Assembly (NCBI RefSeq): GCF_014873705.1
Contig: NZ_JADBDS010000002.1
Coordinates: 992,001 to 1,056,000 of the forward strand
DNA length: 64,000 bases
Direction: 5' to 3'
From: Mycobacterium sp. OAS707
GTDB lineage: Bacteria > Actinomycetota > Actinomycetes > Mycobacteriales > Mycobacteriaceae
Shown: positions 28,103 through 38,930 of the stretch, in pieces
How positions within the stretch are numbered: the first letter of the stretch is position 1
How the letters are laid out: each line of letters opens with the position of its first letter
Translations under genes and position numbers: made by a program
Notes under the pieces: generated by a model
Seen by the model: the letters and a program-made list of their open reading frames with translations, nothing else
What the model was told of the DNA's origin: nothing
Database searches by the model: none

Positions 28103-29268
28103 ATGGCGCAGCAGATCCTTGTCATCGGGGCGGGCATCGCCGGGCTGGCGACGGCGGTGGCGCTGCAACGCCGCGGCCACGAGGTGACGGTCATCGAGGA
28201 GCGCACCGATAGCTCGTCCGGCGCTGGGATCAGCATCTGGCCCAACGCGCTTGCGGCACTTGATGAAATCGGCCTCGGGAACGCAGTGCGCGAGGCCGGC
28301 GGCAGGGTGACCGCAGGGGCGCTGCGTTGGCGCGACGGTACGTGGCTGCGCCACCCCGCCAGGGAGCGGTTGGTCAAGGCGCTCGGTGAGCCGCTGGTGG
28401 TGATCCGCCGTTCCGCGTTGACCGCGGTGCTCGCCGACGCACTTGCCGACGGCACCGTGCACACCGGACTGTCCGTCCGCGAGCTGGTGACGACTGCCGA
28501 TGGTGTACGAATCACCTTGTCGGACTCCACAACTCGGGAAGCCACCGCGGTCGTCGGCGCCGACGGCACCCGGTCGATGGTCGCCCGCCACCTCAACGGT
28601 GCGCTGGCAGACCACTACGTCGGCTATACCGCATGGCGTGGAGTGTCCGACTACTCGATCGACCCCGATGTCGCAGGCGAAGTCCTGGGTCCCGGCATCG
28701 AGTTCGGGCTTGTGCCGCTGGGCCCCGATCGCACGTATTGGTTCGCCACCGAGCGAGCCGCAGAGGCGCAGGTATCGCCGCGGGGTGACCTCGCCTATCT
28801 CACGGCCCGCTTTTCATCGTGGGCCGCCCCGATTCCCGCTCTGCTTGCCGCCACCGATCCGAACGGCGTGCTGCGCAACGACCTCTACGACCGCGAGCCT
28901 GCAAGACAATGGTCACGTGGTCGGGTCGTCGTGGTCGGGGATGCGGCACATCCGATGCGGCCGCATCTGGGACAGGGCGGCTGCCAAGGCCTCGAGGACG
29001 CCGCGGTGCTCGCGCGGTTCGTCGACGGCACCGACGACGTGGCTGCGGCCTTCGCGCGGTTTGCGGCGTTTCGCCGACCGCGGGCGAGGGCCCTGGTACG
29101 GGAGTCGAAGGTGGTCGGACAGCTCGTCAATCTGCGGCCGGCCTTGCTCAGCGGTCTGGTCGGGCGGGCGACGGTGCTGGTGCCGGAGGCGTTGATGACT
29201 CGGCACCTCGCGACGGTGGCTGCGCGTTCGGCGTTCGTATTGCCCAGCGACCGGGATGCGGCGTCGGT

Positions 29269-29272
<4 letters not shown>
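28103..29272 (+). CDS. FAD-dependent monooxygenase (salicylate hydroxylase-like)
   Basis: A 389-residue class A flavoprotein monooxygenase. The dinucleotide-binding motif QILVIGAGIAGLATAVALQR opens the protein, followed by the second FAD motif VVVVGDAAHPMRPHLGQGGC with QGLEDAAVLAR. The GxD motif is present as VGADGTRSMVARHLN. It should hydroxylate an aromatic or ring substrate using NAD(P)H and O2. Starts 28 bp after the thioesterase, and its stop overlaps the VOC gene by 4 bp. Confidence 0.88.
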
Positions 29273-30382
<1,110 letters not shown>

Positions 30383-30397
30383 CTATCTGATGTTTCG

Positions 30398-30413
30398 GGT
30401 GATCAACATCACG
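30398..30413. promoter_or_regulatory. Crp/CAP-like binding site upstream of the first rpf gene
   Basis: The sequence GGTGATCAACATCACG contains GTGA-N6-TCAC, the core of the mycobacterial Crp consensus. It lies 85-100 bp upstream of the rpf ATG and just downstream of a TTGACA element. In M. tuberculosis, Crp (Rv3676) is known to act on rpfA, so cAMP control of rpf here is plausible. Confidence 0.6.
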
Positions 30414-30477
30414 CGTTACGCAAGTGTCAAAAGTTTTAACCGTTACTTATCTGGTGTAAGGGGCTTCTGAGAAAGAA

Positions 30478-30511
30478 GAGGCGGCGCCGGGCAAAAGCCC
30501 AGCGCCGCCTC
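30478..30511 (-). terminator. Intrinsic terminator of the second rpf gene
   Basis: GAGGCGGCGC (30478-30487) and GCGCCGCCTC (30502-30511) form a perfect 10-bp stem, with a nested GGGC-AAAA-GCCC inside. Read leftward the hairpin is followed by TTCTTTCT. It starts 15 bases after the stop codon of the upstream rpf at 30526, separating the two rpf units. Confidence 0.8.
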
Positions 30512-30525
30512 TGTCGTCCTAGTGA

Positions 30526-31240
<715 letters not shown>

Positions 31241-31924
31241 GAATGGGTAGCTCCGGCGTGTCGACGTGATTCAAATCACGATCATTTTGTGAGCTGAGAC
31301 ACCTGATTTGAAGCCGGAACATGCGCCGAAAACGGCCTTGCGCCTGTGGAAATCGCTGGATAGGGCACCGAACAGGTCGTCTTCTGACATCAGTTCGCTG
31401 ATCGAGTCCACATCGAGCCAGCCGCGGTGTGCTCGAAAAGCCCTGTCGGCGTTGCTTTTTCGTCACCCAGCCGACCCGGACGTGTGAGGGTCCGGTCAGA
31501 CCGCTCGTTGGTGGCGAGAACCTTTAAGAACCCAATAGCATTGACGTGCAACGACTTTCGAGTGCGAAACCTCTCATTGACTCTTTCCACGGACATTATG
31601 ACGGCGCGGACCTACCCGCGTGGCCGCCCTGCACAATCCGGCCAGTCCCTGGGCGTCATTAGCACCGCAGCACGACTGAACGGTGGCGAGCAGCCAAACA
31701 TTCCATAACGCGCCGAAATTCGGGGCAAAAGTCATCCACGCGTTCGCCAATATCCCTGCCAGGCAACCGGTTTCACGTACATCCGGGGCATCGGCGGCCG
31801 GGCCTGCTGCAGAGCGCGGTCAGCGATAGTCGCCATTTAATAGCAGCAGAAATATGGGCGAATTCATGCAGGGAATTTAAATTGGTTGAATGCGCAAATT
31901 AACAGAGCAAGATGATCGAATTTG
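31241..31924. other. Long AT-richer intergenic region without a recognisable gene
   Basis: About 680 bp between the rpf promoter region and mobA. It is clearly less G/C-rich than its surroundings, especially 31830-31920 (stretches such as ATTTAAATTGG). Only short, compositionally random frames are present. It holds one perfect Crp-type palindrome at 31265-31280, listed separately. I see no tRNA, repeat or transposon end. Confidence 0.6.
31265..31280. promoter_or_regulatory. Perfect Crp-like palindrome upstream of the rpf leader
   Basis: CGTGATTCAAATCACG is an exact CGTGA-N6-TCACG dyad, the mycobacterial Crp consensus. It lies about 400 bp from the rpf GTG, and about 35-45 bp upstream of a possible -10 (CTACCCATT, rc of 31242-31250). 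It would activate the long-leader rpf transcript, an inference. Confidence 0.7.
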
Positions 31925-32515
31925 CTAGGCAATTTGTGGCGGGCGCACGGCGCTGAGGTCGGCTGCCGTGTTGACGTTGGTCAGCGACGGCTGCTCGGGC
32001 ATCACGATCCGTTGCGTGTCGACCCTGTCGACCAGCGCACGCATGCTGCGCTCCCCCGCGACGATCAGGTCATCGACGCGGTCGGCAAGCGCCGTTCGGT
32101 AGATCCCAGCCAGGTAGTGGTCGCGGCCATCCCACGGCAGCACGACGTCGGCGCCGAGTCGCACGGCAGGGCCCGCGAGCTCGTCGATCAACTCGACCTC
32201 GAGCAGCGGCATGTCCACGGCACACACGAATGCCAACTCCAGCCCTGCGTCGGCCGCCGCACGCAGCCCTCGACCGGTCGCAAGCAGGGGCCCCTCGCCG
32301 CGAGCCTCGTCGCGCAGTACCTGGGCCTCCACTTTGGGCAGCGGCTGGCCCGGCGCGGCGATGACGAATACCGGTGCACACCGCGGGCTCACGATCGACA
32401 TCGTGCGCTCCAGCAGCGTGCTGCCTTGATACGGAAGGTTGGCCTTGTCGCGGCCCATCCGGCGGGATGCCCCGCCGGCCAAGATGACTGCTGCAAGCGG
32501 CACGGGGGGCGTCAC
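31925..32515 (-). CDS. mobA: Molybdenum cofactor guanylyltransferase
   Basis: A 196-residue nucleotidyltransferase that adds GMP to molybdopterin to form the MGD cofactor. The signature [20 protein letters not shown] (GTP-binding loop) is near residue 8, with [15 protein letters not shown] (metal-binding Asp) and [18 protein letters not shown]. It lies 11 bp after korB. The product is the bis-MGD cofactor used by enzymes such as the oxidoreductase at 6.6-9.0 kb, though they are not linked in an operon. Confidence 0.93.
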   Translation of the reverse strand: MTPPVPLAAVILAGGASRRMGRDKANLPYQGSTLLERTMSIVSPRCAPVFVIAAPGQPLPKVEAQVLRDEARGEGPLLATGRGLRAAADAGLELAFVCAVDMPLLEVELIDELAGPAVRLGADVVLPWDGRDHYLAGIYRTALADRVDDLIVAGERSMRALVDRVDTQRIVMPEQPSLTNVNTAADLSAVRPPQIA

Positions 32516-32526
32516 GTCAACAGAGG

Positions 32527-33603
32527 TTAGTCGACGGTCCAGGTGTCCTTGCCGCGAAGCAGCGCTTGCAGTGCGGCCGTGTCGTGCGGCTTGGCCTCAC
32601 GGGCCGTGGCGACCTGGTTGCGTGCGGCATCGTCGTAGGTCGGCTTGCTGACCTGACGGAAGATGCCCATCACCATGTGCTCGAGGTTCTGCTCCGAGAG
32701 CCGGGACAGCGCGAAGGCATACGCCGGATCCTCGATGGTGGCGTTGTGGACGACGATCTCGTCGGCCGACACGTCGGCGGTCTTGGCCACCTCGAGCCCG
32801 TAGCCGGACTTCACCACGCAGTACGCACCGTCGGCGCCGAACGTGATCGGCTCGCCGTGGTTGAGGTTGATGATGCGTTCCTCGGCGCCTTCTTTACGCA
32901 GCGGGTCGAACGAGCCGTCGTTGAAGATCGGGCAGTCCTGCAGGATCTCGACGATCGCGGCGCCGCGGTGCGCGGCCGCGGCACGCAGCACCTCTGACAG
33001 TCCCTTGCGGTCGGAGTCCAGGGCACGGCCGACGAACGTGGCGTCGGCGCCGAGCGCCAGCGACACCGGATTGAACGGATAGTCCAGCGAGCCCATCGGG
33101 GTGGACTTGGTGATCTTGCCGACCTCGGAGGTCGGCGAGTACTGCCCCTTGGTCAGGCCGTAGATCCGGTTGTTGAACAGCAGGATCGTGATGTTGATGT
33201 TGCGGCGCAGCGCGTGGATCAGGTGGTTGCCGCCGATCGACAGCGCATCGCCGTCACCGGTGACGACCCAGACCGACAGGTCGGGGCGGGCCAGCGCCAA
33301 GCCGGTCGCGATGGTCGGGGCGCGGCCGTGGATCGAGTGGAAGCCGTAGGTCTCCAGGTAGTACGGGAAGCGGCTGGAGCAACCGATGCCGCTGACGAAC
33401 GCGATGTTCTCGCGGCGCAGCCCGAGCTCGGGCAGGAAGTTGCGGATGGTGTTGAGGATGACGTAGTCACCGCAGCCGGGGCACCAGCGCACCTCCTGGT
33501 CGCTGGTGAAGTCCTTGGCCTTCTGCGGCTCGTCGGTGGTGGGCACCCCGCTCAGCTTCGAGAGTGGGGTGACGCCTAGGTCCGATCCGATCAGGTCTGT
33601 CAT
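32527..33603 (-). CDS. korB: 2-oxoglutarate:ferredoxin oxidoreductase, beta subunit
   Basis: A 358-residue thiamine-diphosphate subunit. It contains the iron-sulfur CxxC motif in [36 protein letters not shown], and the TPP-binding segment [20 protein letters not shown]. With KorA it converts 2-oxoglutarate to succinyl-CoA with ferredoxin as electron acceptor, the CoA-dependent alternative to the ODH complex in the mycobacterial TCA cycle. Its start overlaps the korA stop by 4 bp. Confidence 0.95.
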   Translation of the reverse strand: MTDLIGSDLGVTPLSKLSGVPTTDEPQKAKDFTSDQEVRWCPGCGDYVILNTIRNFLPELGLRRENIAFVSGIGCSSRFPYYLETYGFHSIHGRAPTIATGLALARPDLSVWVVTGDGDALSIGGNHLIHALRRNINITILLFNNRIYGLTKGQYSPTSEVGKITKSTPMGSLDYPFNPVSLALGADATFVGRALDSDRKGLSEVLRAAAAHRGAAIVEILQDCPIFNDGSFDPLRKEGAEERIINLNHGEPITFGADGAYCVVKSGYGLEVAKTADVSADEIVVHNATIEDPAYAFALSRLSEQNLEHMVMGIFRQVSKPTYDDAARNQVATAREAKPHDTAALQALLRGKDTWTVD

Positions 33604-35549
33604 GCGTTAGCTCCCACACCGTCTACGTCAATAGTGGCCGCGGCCAACCGCGCGAACTTGGCCTTGTCGATTTCCTTGTCGCCCAACGTTCCATCCAACG
33701 CGGCGTCGATGATGCCTTCGACCTCGTCGGCCAGGAACGCCATGCCTTCCACCTTGGTCACCGACTGAACGTCGACCAGGAACTTGCCGCGCAGCAGCAG
33801 CGCGAGCTGTCCGAGGTTCATCTCCGGCAGCACGACCTTGGGGTAGCGCCGCAGCACCTCACCGATGTTGGCAGGCAATGGGTTGAGGTTGCGCAGCTGC
33901 GCATGGGCGACCTTGATGCCGTTGCGTCGCGCACGCCTGCAGGCCTCGCCGATCGGGCCGTAGCTGCTGCCCCAGCCGAGCATCAGCAGTTCGGCGTCAC
34001 CGGTCGGATCGTCGACCTCGAGGTCCGGCACCTTGATGCCGTCGATCTTGGCCTGACGCAGCCGCACCATCAGGTCGTGGTTCTTGGGCTCGTATGAGAT
34101 GTTGCCCGAACCGTTGGCCGCCTCGAGGCCGCCGATGCGGTGCTCGAGACCCGGCGTGCCCGGGACGGCGAACTGCCGCGCCAGCGTTTCGGGATCGCGG
34201 GCGTACGGCTGGAACGGCTCGCCGGATTTCGCGAAGGTGTGCTTGATCGGCTGGTAGGTGCTGACGTCCGGAATCGCCCATGGCTCAGAGCCGTTCGCGA
34301 TCGCGCCGTCGGAAAGGATGACCACCGGCGTGTGATAGGTGACCGCGATGCGGGCAGCCTCGACGGCGACGTCGAAGCAATCCGACGGGGACCGGGGTGC
34401 GATCACCGCGACCGGCGACTCGCCGTTGCGCCCGTACAGCACCTGCAGCAGGTCGGCCTGCTCGGTCTTGGTGGGCAGGCCGGTCGACGGTCCGCCGCGC
34501 TGTACGTCGACGACGATCAGCGGCAGCTCGGTCATCACCGCCAGACCCATCGCCTCGGACTTCAGCGAGATGCCGGGGCCCGACGTGGTGGTGATGCCCA
34601 GCGCCCCGCCGTAGGACGCGCCGATGGCCGCGCCGATGCCTGCAATCTCGTCCTCTGCCTGGAATGTCAGCACGTTGAAGTTCTTGTGCTTGGACAGCTC
34701 GTGGAGGATGTCGGAGGCCGGCGTGATCGGGTAACTGCCGAGGACTACCTGGATGCCTGCGAGTTGGCCCGCGGTGATGAGGCCGTACGCCAGCGCGGTG
34801 TTGCCCGAAATCTGCCGGTACTCACCGGCTTTGAGCTTGGCAGGCGACACCTCGTAGGTGGTGCCGAACGCCTCGGTGGTCTCGCCGTAGTTCCAGCCTG
34901 CCTTCAGCGCCAGCACGTTGGCCTCGGCGATGTCGGGCTTGCGGGCGAACTTCTCGCGGATGAACGCCTCGCTGTGCTCCAGCTCGCGGCCGTACATCCA
35001 CGACAGCAACCCCAGCGCGAACATGTTCTTGGCGCGCTGACCGTCCTTCTTGGATGCGCCGATCTGCTCGACGGCGCCCAGCGTCAGCGTGGTCATCGCG
35101 ACGGGCTGCACCACATAGTCGGAAAGCTCGTCGGTCTCGAGGGGGTTGGACTCGTAGCCGACCTTGGCGAGGTTGCGCTTGGTGAACTCGTCGGAGTTGG
35201 CAATGATCAGGCCGCCGCGGGGCAGATCGGACACGTTGGCCTTCAGCGCCGCGGGGTTCATCGCGACGAGCACATCCGGGCGGTCACCCGCGGTCAGGAT
35301 GTCGTAGTCGGCGATCTGGATCTGGAACGACGAGACGCCGGGCAGAGTGCCCTGGGGCGCGCGGATCTCGGCGGGGTAGTTCGGTTGCGTCGCAAGGTCA
35401 TTGCCGAACAGCGCGGCTTCCGAGGTGAACCGGTCACCGGTGAGCTGCATGCCGTCGCCGGAGTCACCGGCAAAACGAATGACGACCTTTTCGAGCTTCT
35501 GCCGAGGGCCTAATGTGCCGGGACTGACCGCATTGTCGTTGGCCCCCAC
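33600..35549 (-). CDS. korA: 2-oxoglutarate:ferredoxin oxidoreductase, alpha subunit
   Basis: A 649-residue fused gamma-alpha subunit. The N-terminal gamma-like domain is VVIRFAGDSGDGMQLTGDRF, with LPGVSSFQIQIADYDILTAG. The alpha part has GSYPITPASDILHELSKHKN, the catalytic-domain TSGPGISLKSEAMG, and QRGGPSTGLPTKTEQADLLQ. I chose the GTG at 35549 (VGANDNAVSPG) with an AAGGCAGGG-type ribosome-binding site; the frame to 35729 has no homology. The 292 bp upstream, to the LacI-type gene, hold only a short hairpin (CCGACG stem, 35602-35616). Confidence 0.93.
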   Translation of the reverse strand: MGANDNAVSPGTLGPRQKLEKVVIRFAGDSGDGMQLTGDRFTSEAALFGNDLATQPNYPAEIRAPQGTLPGVSSFQIQIADYDILTAGDRPDVLVAMNPAALKANVSDLPRGGLIIANSDEFTKRNLAKVGYESNPLETDELSDYVVQPVAMTTLTLGAVEQIGASKKDGQRAKNMFALGLLSWMYGRELEHSEAFIREKFARKPDIAEANVLALKAGWNYGETTEAFGTTYEVSPAKLKAGEYRQISGNTALAYGLITAGQLAGIQVVLGSYPITPASDILHELSKHKNFNVLTFQAEDEIAGIGAAIGASYGGALGITTTSGPGISLKSEAMGLAVMTELPLIVVDVQRGGPSTGLPTKTEQADLLQVLYGRNGESPVAVIAPRSPSDCFDVAVEAARIAVTYHTPVVILSDGAIANGSEPWAIPDVSTYQPIKHTFAKSGEPFQPYARDPETLARQFAVPGTPGLEHRIGGLEAANGSGNISYEPKNHDLMVRLRQAKIDGIKVPDLEVDDPTGDAELLMLGWGSSYGPIGEACRRARRNGIKVAHAQLRNLNPLPANIGEVLRRYPKVVLPEMNLGQLALLLRGKFLVDVQSVTKVEGMAFLADEVEGIIDAALDGTLGDKEIDKAKFARLAAATIDVDGVGANA

Positions 35550-35841
35550 TGCGCCCTGCCTTCCGATGCTGTCCGGCGAAGTCCTCCGAGTCGCGGTCAG
35601 GCCGACGCGCCGTCGGGGGACATTCACCAAATTTTTGATGTCACTGCCAGTACCGATTATTGCACTTCTCTTAGGCAGCCCTTTACCCGACGCGCAGGCG
35701 ACGTGCGAATGACCTGAGATCGAACGCAATGCTCAGCGCACATGTCGGCGACTTACGCGAGACATTATTGTGTTTTCCGTCACGTTTCGGAGAATGCCAT
35801 TCTCTTAAAATTGGTTACCGATCAGTAGCCACTCGCTAGCA

Positions 35842-36846
35842 CTAGCCCGGCACGTTGTATGGGGTGATCACCTGGATCGGGACCGGCCGCGACGGCTCGA
35901 CCGGCAAAGCTCCGCGCTCCTGCAGGATCAGCCGCATCGCCAGCCGCGCGTCGGCGCGCAGATCGTTGTGCAGCACGACGGAGATGCGACCTTCGCGCAG
36001 CAGTCGCCGGTTGTCTGCGTCGAGATCGTGGGCGATGAAAACCCTGCAGACGCGGCCCAACGCTTCGAACGCCGCGACCGTCGCGGTGTTGCCGCCGCCG
36101 ACCGAGTAAACCGCCTCCACCTTGGGGTGCCGCTCCAGCGCCTCGAGCACCAGGCGCTCGTTGGTCGCATCGATACCGTCGCTGTCGCTGACCTCCACGA
36201 TTGCCCGGCCGGATGCCCGTAAAGCCGAGCGGAATCCCACCTCACGCTCCCCCTCGCCCCGGAACACCGTTCGCGACAGCGTGATGAGCACATCTGAAGG
36301 GGCCGAGCCGAGCCACTGGTTCATCAGGTAGGCGGCCGTCACCCCCGCGCCATGGTTGTCGATGCCGACATAGGCACAGCGAGAACTGGCCGGCACATCG
36401 GTCGTGTAGGTCACGACGGGCACACCGCCGTCGACGAGGCGATCGATCGCCTCAGCCACTTCGGGCTCATCCTGCGCTTTGAGCACCACGCCGTGGCTAC
36501 CCTTCAGCCGACCGAGCGCTTCGGCCATCTGCGCCGTCGACCCCGACTCCCACAGATGAAAACGGGCACGCACCATCGCCGGTGCGAATGCGGGCAGTTC
36601 GGCCTCGACCGCGGCGCGAAAGGCATCCGAGAACCGGTGCGGCGTCTGCATCACCACGTCGATCAGGTAGCGACGGCCGTTGAGCCGTAACTGCGCGCGC
36701 TGCTTGTCCAGGTCGGCGATCGCCTGCATGACCTCTGCCTTGGTGTTCTCCCGCACCCCGGGCCGTTCGTTGAGGACGCGGTCGACCGTCGCTTCGCTCA
36801 GCCCGCTCTGTTGAGCGATCTCGCGGACCTTGTAGCGGTGCGGCAC
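35842..36846 (-). CDS. LacI-family transcriptional regulator
   Basis: A 334-residue regulator with an N-terminal LacI helix-turn-helix (VREIAQQSGLSEATVDRVLNERPGV) and a periplasmic-binding-protein-like effector domain (AYVGIDNHGAGVTAAYLMNQ and VEAVYSVGGGNTATVAAFEA). It should bind a sugar or cyclitol and repress until induced. I chose the GTG at 36846, which has AGGAAGG at a good distance; an in-frame ATG at 36867 is weaker. A 16-bp element upstream at 36883-36898 is repeated before the PhyH operon at 38868-38883. The target is therefore inferred to be that operon. Confidence 0.88.
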   Translation of the reverse strand: MPHRYKVREIAQQSGLSEATVDRVLNERPGVRENTKAEVMQAIADLDKQRAQLRLNGRRYLIDVVMQTPHRFSDAFRAAVEAELPAFAPAMVRARFHLWESGSTAQMAEALGRLKGSHGVVLKAQDEPEVAEAIDRLVDGGVPVVTYTTDVPASSRCAYVGIDNHGAGVTAAYLMNQWLGSAPSDVLITLSRTVFRGEGEREVGFRSALRASGRAIVEVSDSDGIDATNERLVLEALERHPKVEAVYSVGGGNTATVAAFEALGRVCRVFIAHDLDADNRRLLREGRISVVLHNDLRADARLAMRLILQERGALPVEPSRPVPIQVITPYNVPG

Positions 36847-37240
36847 GGCGTTCCTTCCTCGGTGCAATCGGTGAGGGGTTTCTGATGGCTTTCTGATGCT
36901 GAAGCCAGGGTGTCACACGCCGGCGTGGGAGGCGGCCTTTCGTCGCTGCACGTCCCTCTCGCGGGCCAATTTGTCGGGCACACCCCCTATTTCTCGTCGC
37001 CTGTTTTGCTGCCAACGCTCCGGACTGTGGCCGTTGACATAGCAAAGAACATCGCATTCGCAGCAACCGTGGCGAGCGGCGCCCTGGGTAGCCGACGGCC
37101 CCGCATCACTGCAGTAGTTGCAACCGAAATATTCGAGTAGGGAACTACTCGCGCCAATCTGCCTGCACCAACCGAAGCTCTGAAATGTCCAGTAAAAGAC
37201 GGGTAAGGCGTGCGACCTGCCCACCACGAAGGGGGTCTTA
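36847..37240. other. Intergenic region between the LacI gene and the PGRS-like gene
   Basis: About 394 bp without a gene. It holds the LacI-associated element at 36883-36898 and, near 37037, a TTGACA that could be part of a promoter for the PGRS-like gene. A GAAGGGGG ribosome-binding site lies at about 37226-37233, just before the ATG at 37241. Confidence 0.55.
36883..36898. promoter_or_regulatory. Candidate LacI operator, copy 1 (regulator side)
   Basis: TGATGGCTTTCTGATG sits 37-52 bp upstream of the regulator GTG. It is part of a tandem repeat of TTTCTGATG with 11-bp period (36879-36898). The same 16-mer with one C/T change occurs at 38868-38883. Regulation of both by this LacI protein is an inference. 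Confidence 0.6.
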
Positions 37241-38788
37241 ATGTCCAGTCGAAGCAAGCGAGGTCCCGGCGACCGCCAGTCGCCAAAGACTGCTCGCACT
37301 TTCGCGACGGCGGCGATCGGCGGGGCAGGCATCGTCCTTGCCGCTCCCGCGGCGGCGTTGATTTTCTCGTCCGGCGTAGCGCATGCCGCGCCGGCGGCCG
37401 AACCATTTGGCCAGGTATGCGGGGGCACAAGCCTCTTCGGCTGCGATGCAATCGGCGCATCCAGCCTGCTCACTTCGTCGCTTGCACCCAACCTTTCTGA
37501 TCCGTTTGGCGCGTCGGATGCCTTCCTCGACCTCGCCGGTCAGATCCCGGGCCTCAACATCTTCATAGGCAACGGCGCCGACGGCACCGCCGCACATCCC
37601 AACGGCTTCAACGGCGGGCTGTTCGCGGGTAGTGGCGGAGACGGCTACAACGCGACTACGCCTGGAGCAAACGGGGGCAACGGCGGCAACAGCGGACTGT
37701 TCCTTGGCAACGGCGGCAACGGCGGCAACGGTGCGAACGGCAACGCCAGCGTCGCGGGCGGCAATGGCGGCAACGGCGGCAAAGGCTCGATGTTCATCGG
37801 AAACGGCGGCTCGGGCGGGAATGGCGGCCAGGGTGGAGCCGGCATCAACGGCGTCAACCCGGCGACGTTGAACACGGCTGCCAACGGCACCAACGGCGTC
37901 GATGGCGTGTCGGCGGCAACCAACGGCCACTCAGGTGTCGGCCTGCAGAACGGCGGCACGGGCGGCGTCGGCGGCAACGGGCAGAACTTCGGCCTCGGCG
38001 GCAACGGCGGCGCAGGCGGCGGTGACGGCGGCAACGGCGGCAACGGCGGCACCGGCGCTGTAGGCACTACAGCTCACCTCGCCGGTGGCGGCGGCAACGG
38101 CGGCAGCGCTGTTGCCAACGGCGGCAACGGCGGCAACGGCGGCATGGGCGGAAGCGATCCGACTAACCTGCCCGACAGCGCAGGCGGGAAGGGCGGAAAC
38201 GGCGGCAACGGCGCAGTCGGAGTCAGCGGTACGAGCGGCACTGCAGGCGGCAACGGTGGCAGCGGCGGCAGCGGCGGCGCCTTCGGTGTTGGCGGCAGTG
38301 GCGGCGCGGGCGGCACCGGCGGCGATGGCGGCGACGCTGCGAACGGCGGCAGTGGCGGCGCCGGCGGCACCGGCGGCTCAACCCTGAAGAATGCCGGCGG
38401 CACTGGCGGCAACGGCGGCTCCGGCGCCGCGGGCGGCACGGGCGGCACGGGCGGCAACGGCGGCAACGGCGGGGCAGCAGGCACCGGTGGTGCCGGCAGC
38501 GGCACGGCAGGCGCGGCCGGCGACGGCGGCAGCGGCGGCTCGGGCGGATCCGGCGGATCAGGCGGTGCGGCAGGCGCGGGCGGCTTCGGTGAAACCACCG
38601 GGGCAGCCGGCAGCGTCGGCACCGGTGGAGTCGGAGGCCATGGCGGCGCCGGAGGCAAGGGCGGCACCGACGGCAGCGGCGCAGCCGGCGCGACCGGCGG
38701 CACCGGCAGCGGCGGCACTGGTAACTCCGGCCAGTCCGGCGGTTCTGGCGGCGGTGGTGGCGCAGGCGGCGCAGGCGGCAGCGCCTAA
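37241..38788 (+). CDS. Secreted glycine-rich PGRS-like repeat protein without a PE domain
   Basis: A 515-residue protein with a signal-like N-terminus (basic SSRSKRGPGDRQSPKT, hydrophobic AAIGGAGIVLAAPAAALIFS, cleavage near AHA-AP). A short non-repetitive region follows (LTSSLAPNLSDPFGAS, about residues 60-130), then about 380 residues of GGxGG-type repeats such as GGNGGNGGNGANG and GGSGGAGGTGG. This is the composition of mycobacterial PGRS domains, but the PE module is absent and replaced by an ordinary signal peptide. It ends in GGSA. The gene has a GAAGGGGG ribosome-binding site. It lies between a LacI regulator and the operon carrying the matching operator. Function unknown; cell-wall or surface location is expected. 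Confidence 0.8.
   Translation: MSSRSKRGPGDRQSPKTARTFATAAIGGAGIVLAAPAAALIFSSGVAHAAPAAEPFGQVCGGTSLFGCDAIGASSLLTSSLAPNLSDPFGASDAFLDLAGQIPGLNIFIGNGADGTAAHPNGFNGGLFAGSGGDGYNATTPGANGGNGGNSGLFLGNGGNGGNGANGNASVAGGNGGNGGKGSMFIGNGGSGGNGGQGGAGINGVNPATLNTAANGTNGVDGVSAATNGHSGVGLQNGGTGGVGGNGQNFGLGGNGGAGGGDGGNGGNGGTGAVGTTAHLAGGGGNGGSAVANGGNGGNGGMGGSDPTNLPDSAGGKGGNGGNGAVGVSGTSGTAGGNGGSGGSGGAFGVGGSGGAGGTGGDGGDAANGGSGGAGGTGGSTLKNAGGTGGNGGSGAAGGTGGTGGNGGNGGAAGTGGAGSGTAGAAGDGGSGGSGGSGGSGGAAGAGGFGETTGAAGSVGTGGVGGHGGAGGKGGTDGSGAAGATGGTGSGGTGNSGQSGGSGGGGGAGGAGGSA
37620..38787. repeat. PGRS-type GGCGGCAAC/GGCGGC coding repeats
   Basis: Almost 1.2 kb is built of degenerate units such as GGCGGCAACGGC and GGCGGCAGCGGC in frame. 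The region encodes the Gly-Gly-x-Gly-Gly part of the PGRS-like protein. It is expected to be unstable in length and difficult to assemble from short reads. Confidence 0.85.
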
Positions 38789-38867
38789 ACCGCTACGCGG
38801 GTTCAACCTCGGGGGCGTCGGTACCTACCGGCGCCCCCGAGCGCGCGCGCAGCAGGCGCCGAAGCTG

Positions 38868-38883
38868 TGATGGCTTTTTGATG
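38868..38883. promoter_or_regulatory. Candidate LacI operator, copy 2 (PhyH operon)
   Basis: TGATGGCTTTTTGATG differs from the copy at 36883-36898 by one base. It lies 48-63 bp before the ATG of the dioxygenase gene. The unit TGATGGCTTTT repeats as TGATGGATTTT directly after it (38868-38889), an 11-bp tandem. Confidence 0.6.
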
Positions 38884-38930
38884 GATTTTTGGCGTTGAAT
38901 GCGGTCGCCGTCACAGCAAGACTATTCGGC

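Noticed and set aside
37620..38787. A CRISPR-like or minisatellite array
   Set aside because: The units are in-frame, degenerate and glycine-coding, with no constant-length spacers.
38889..38930. An earlier ATG for the PhyH gene at 38889
   Set aside because: It is only 5 bp after the operator-like motif, leaves no room for a promoter or ribosome-binding site and adds 14 residues absent from the domain.
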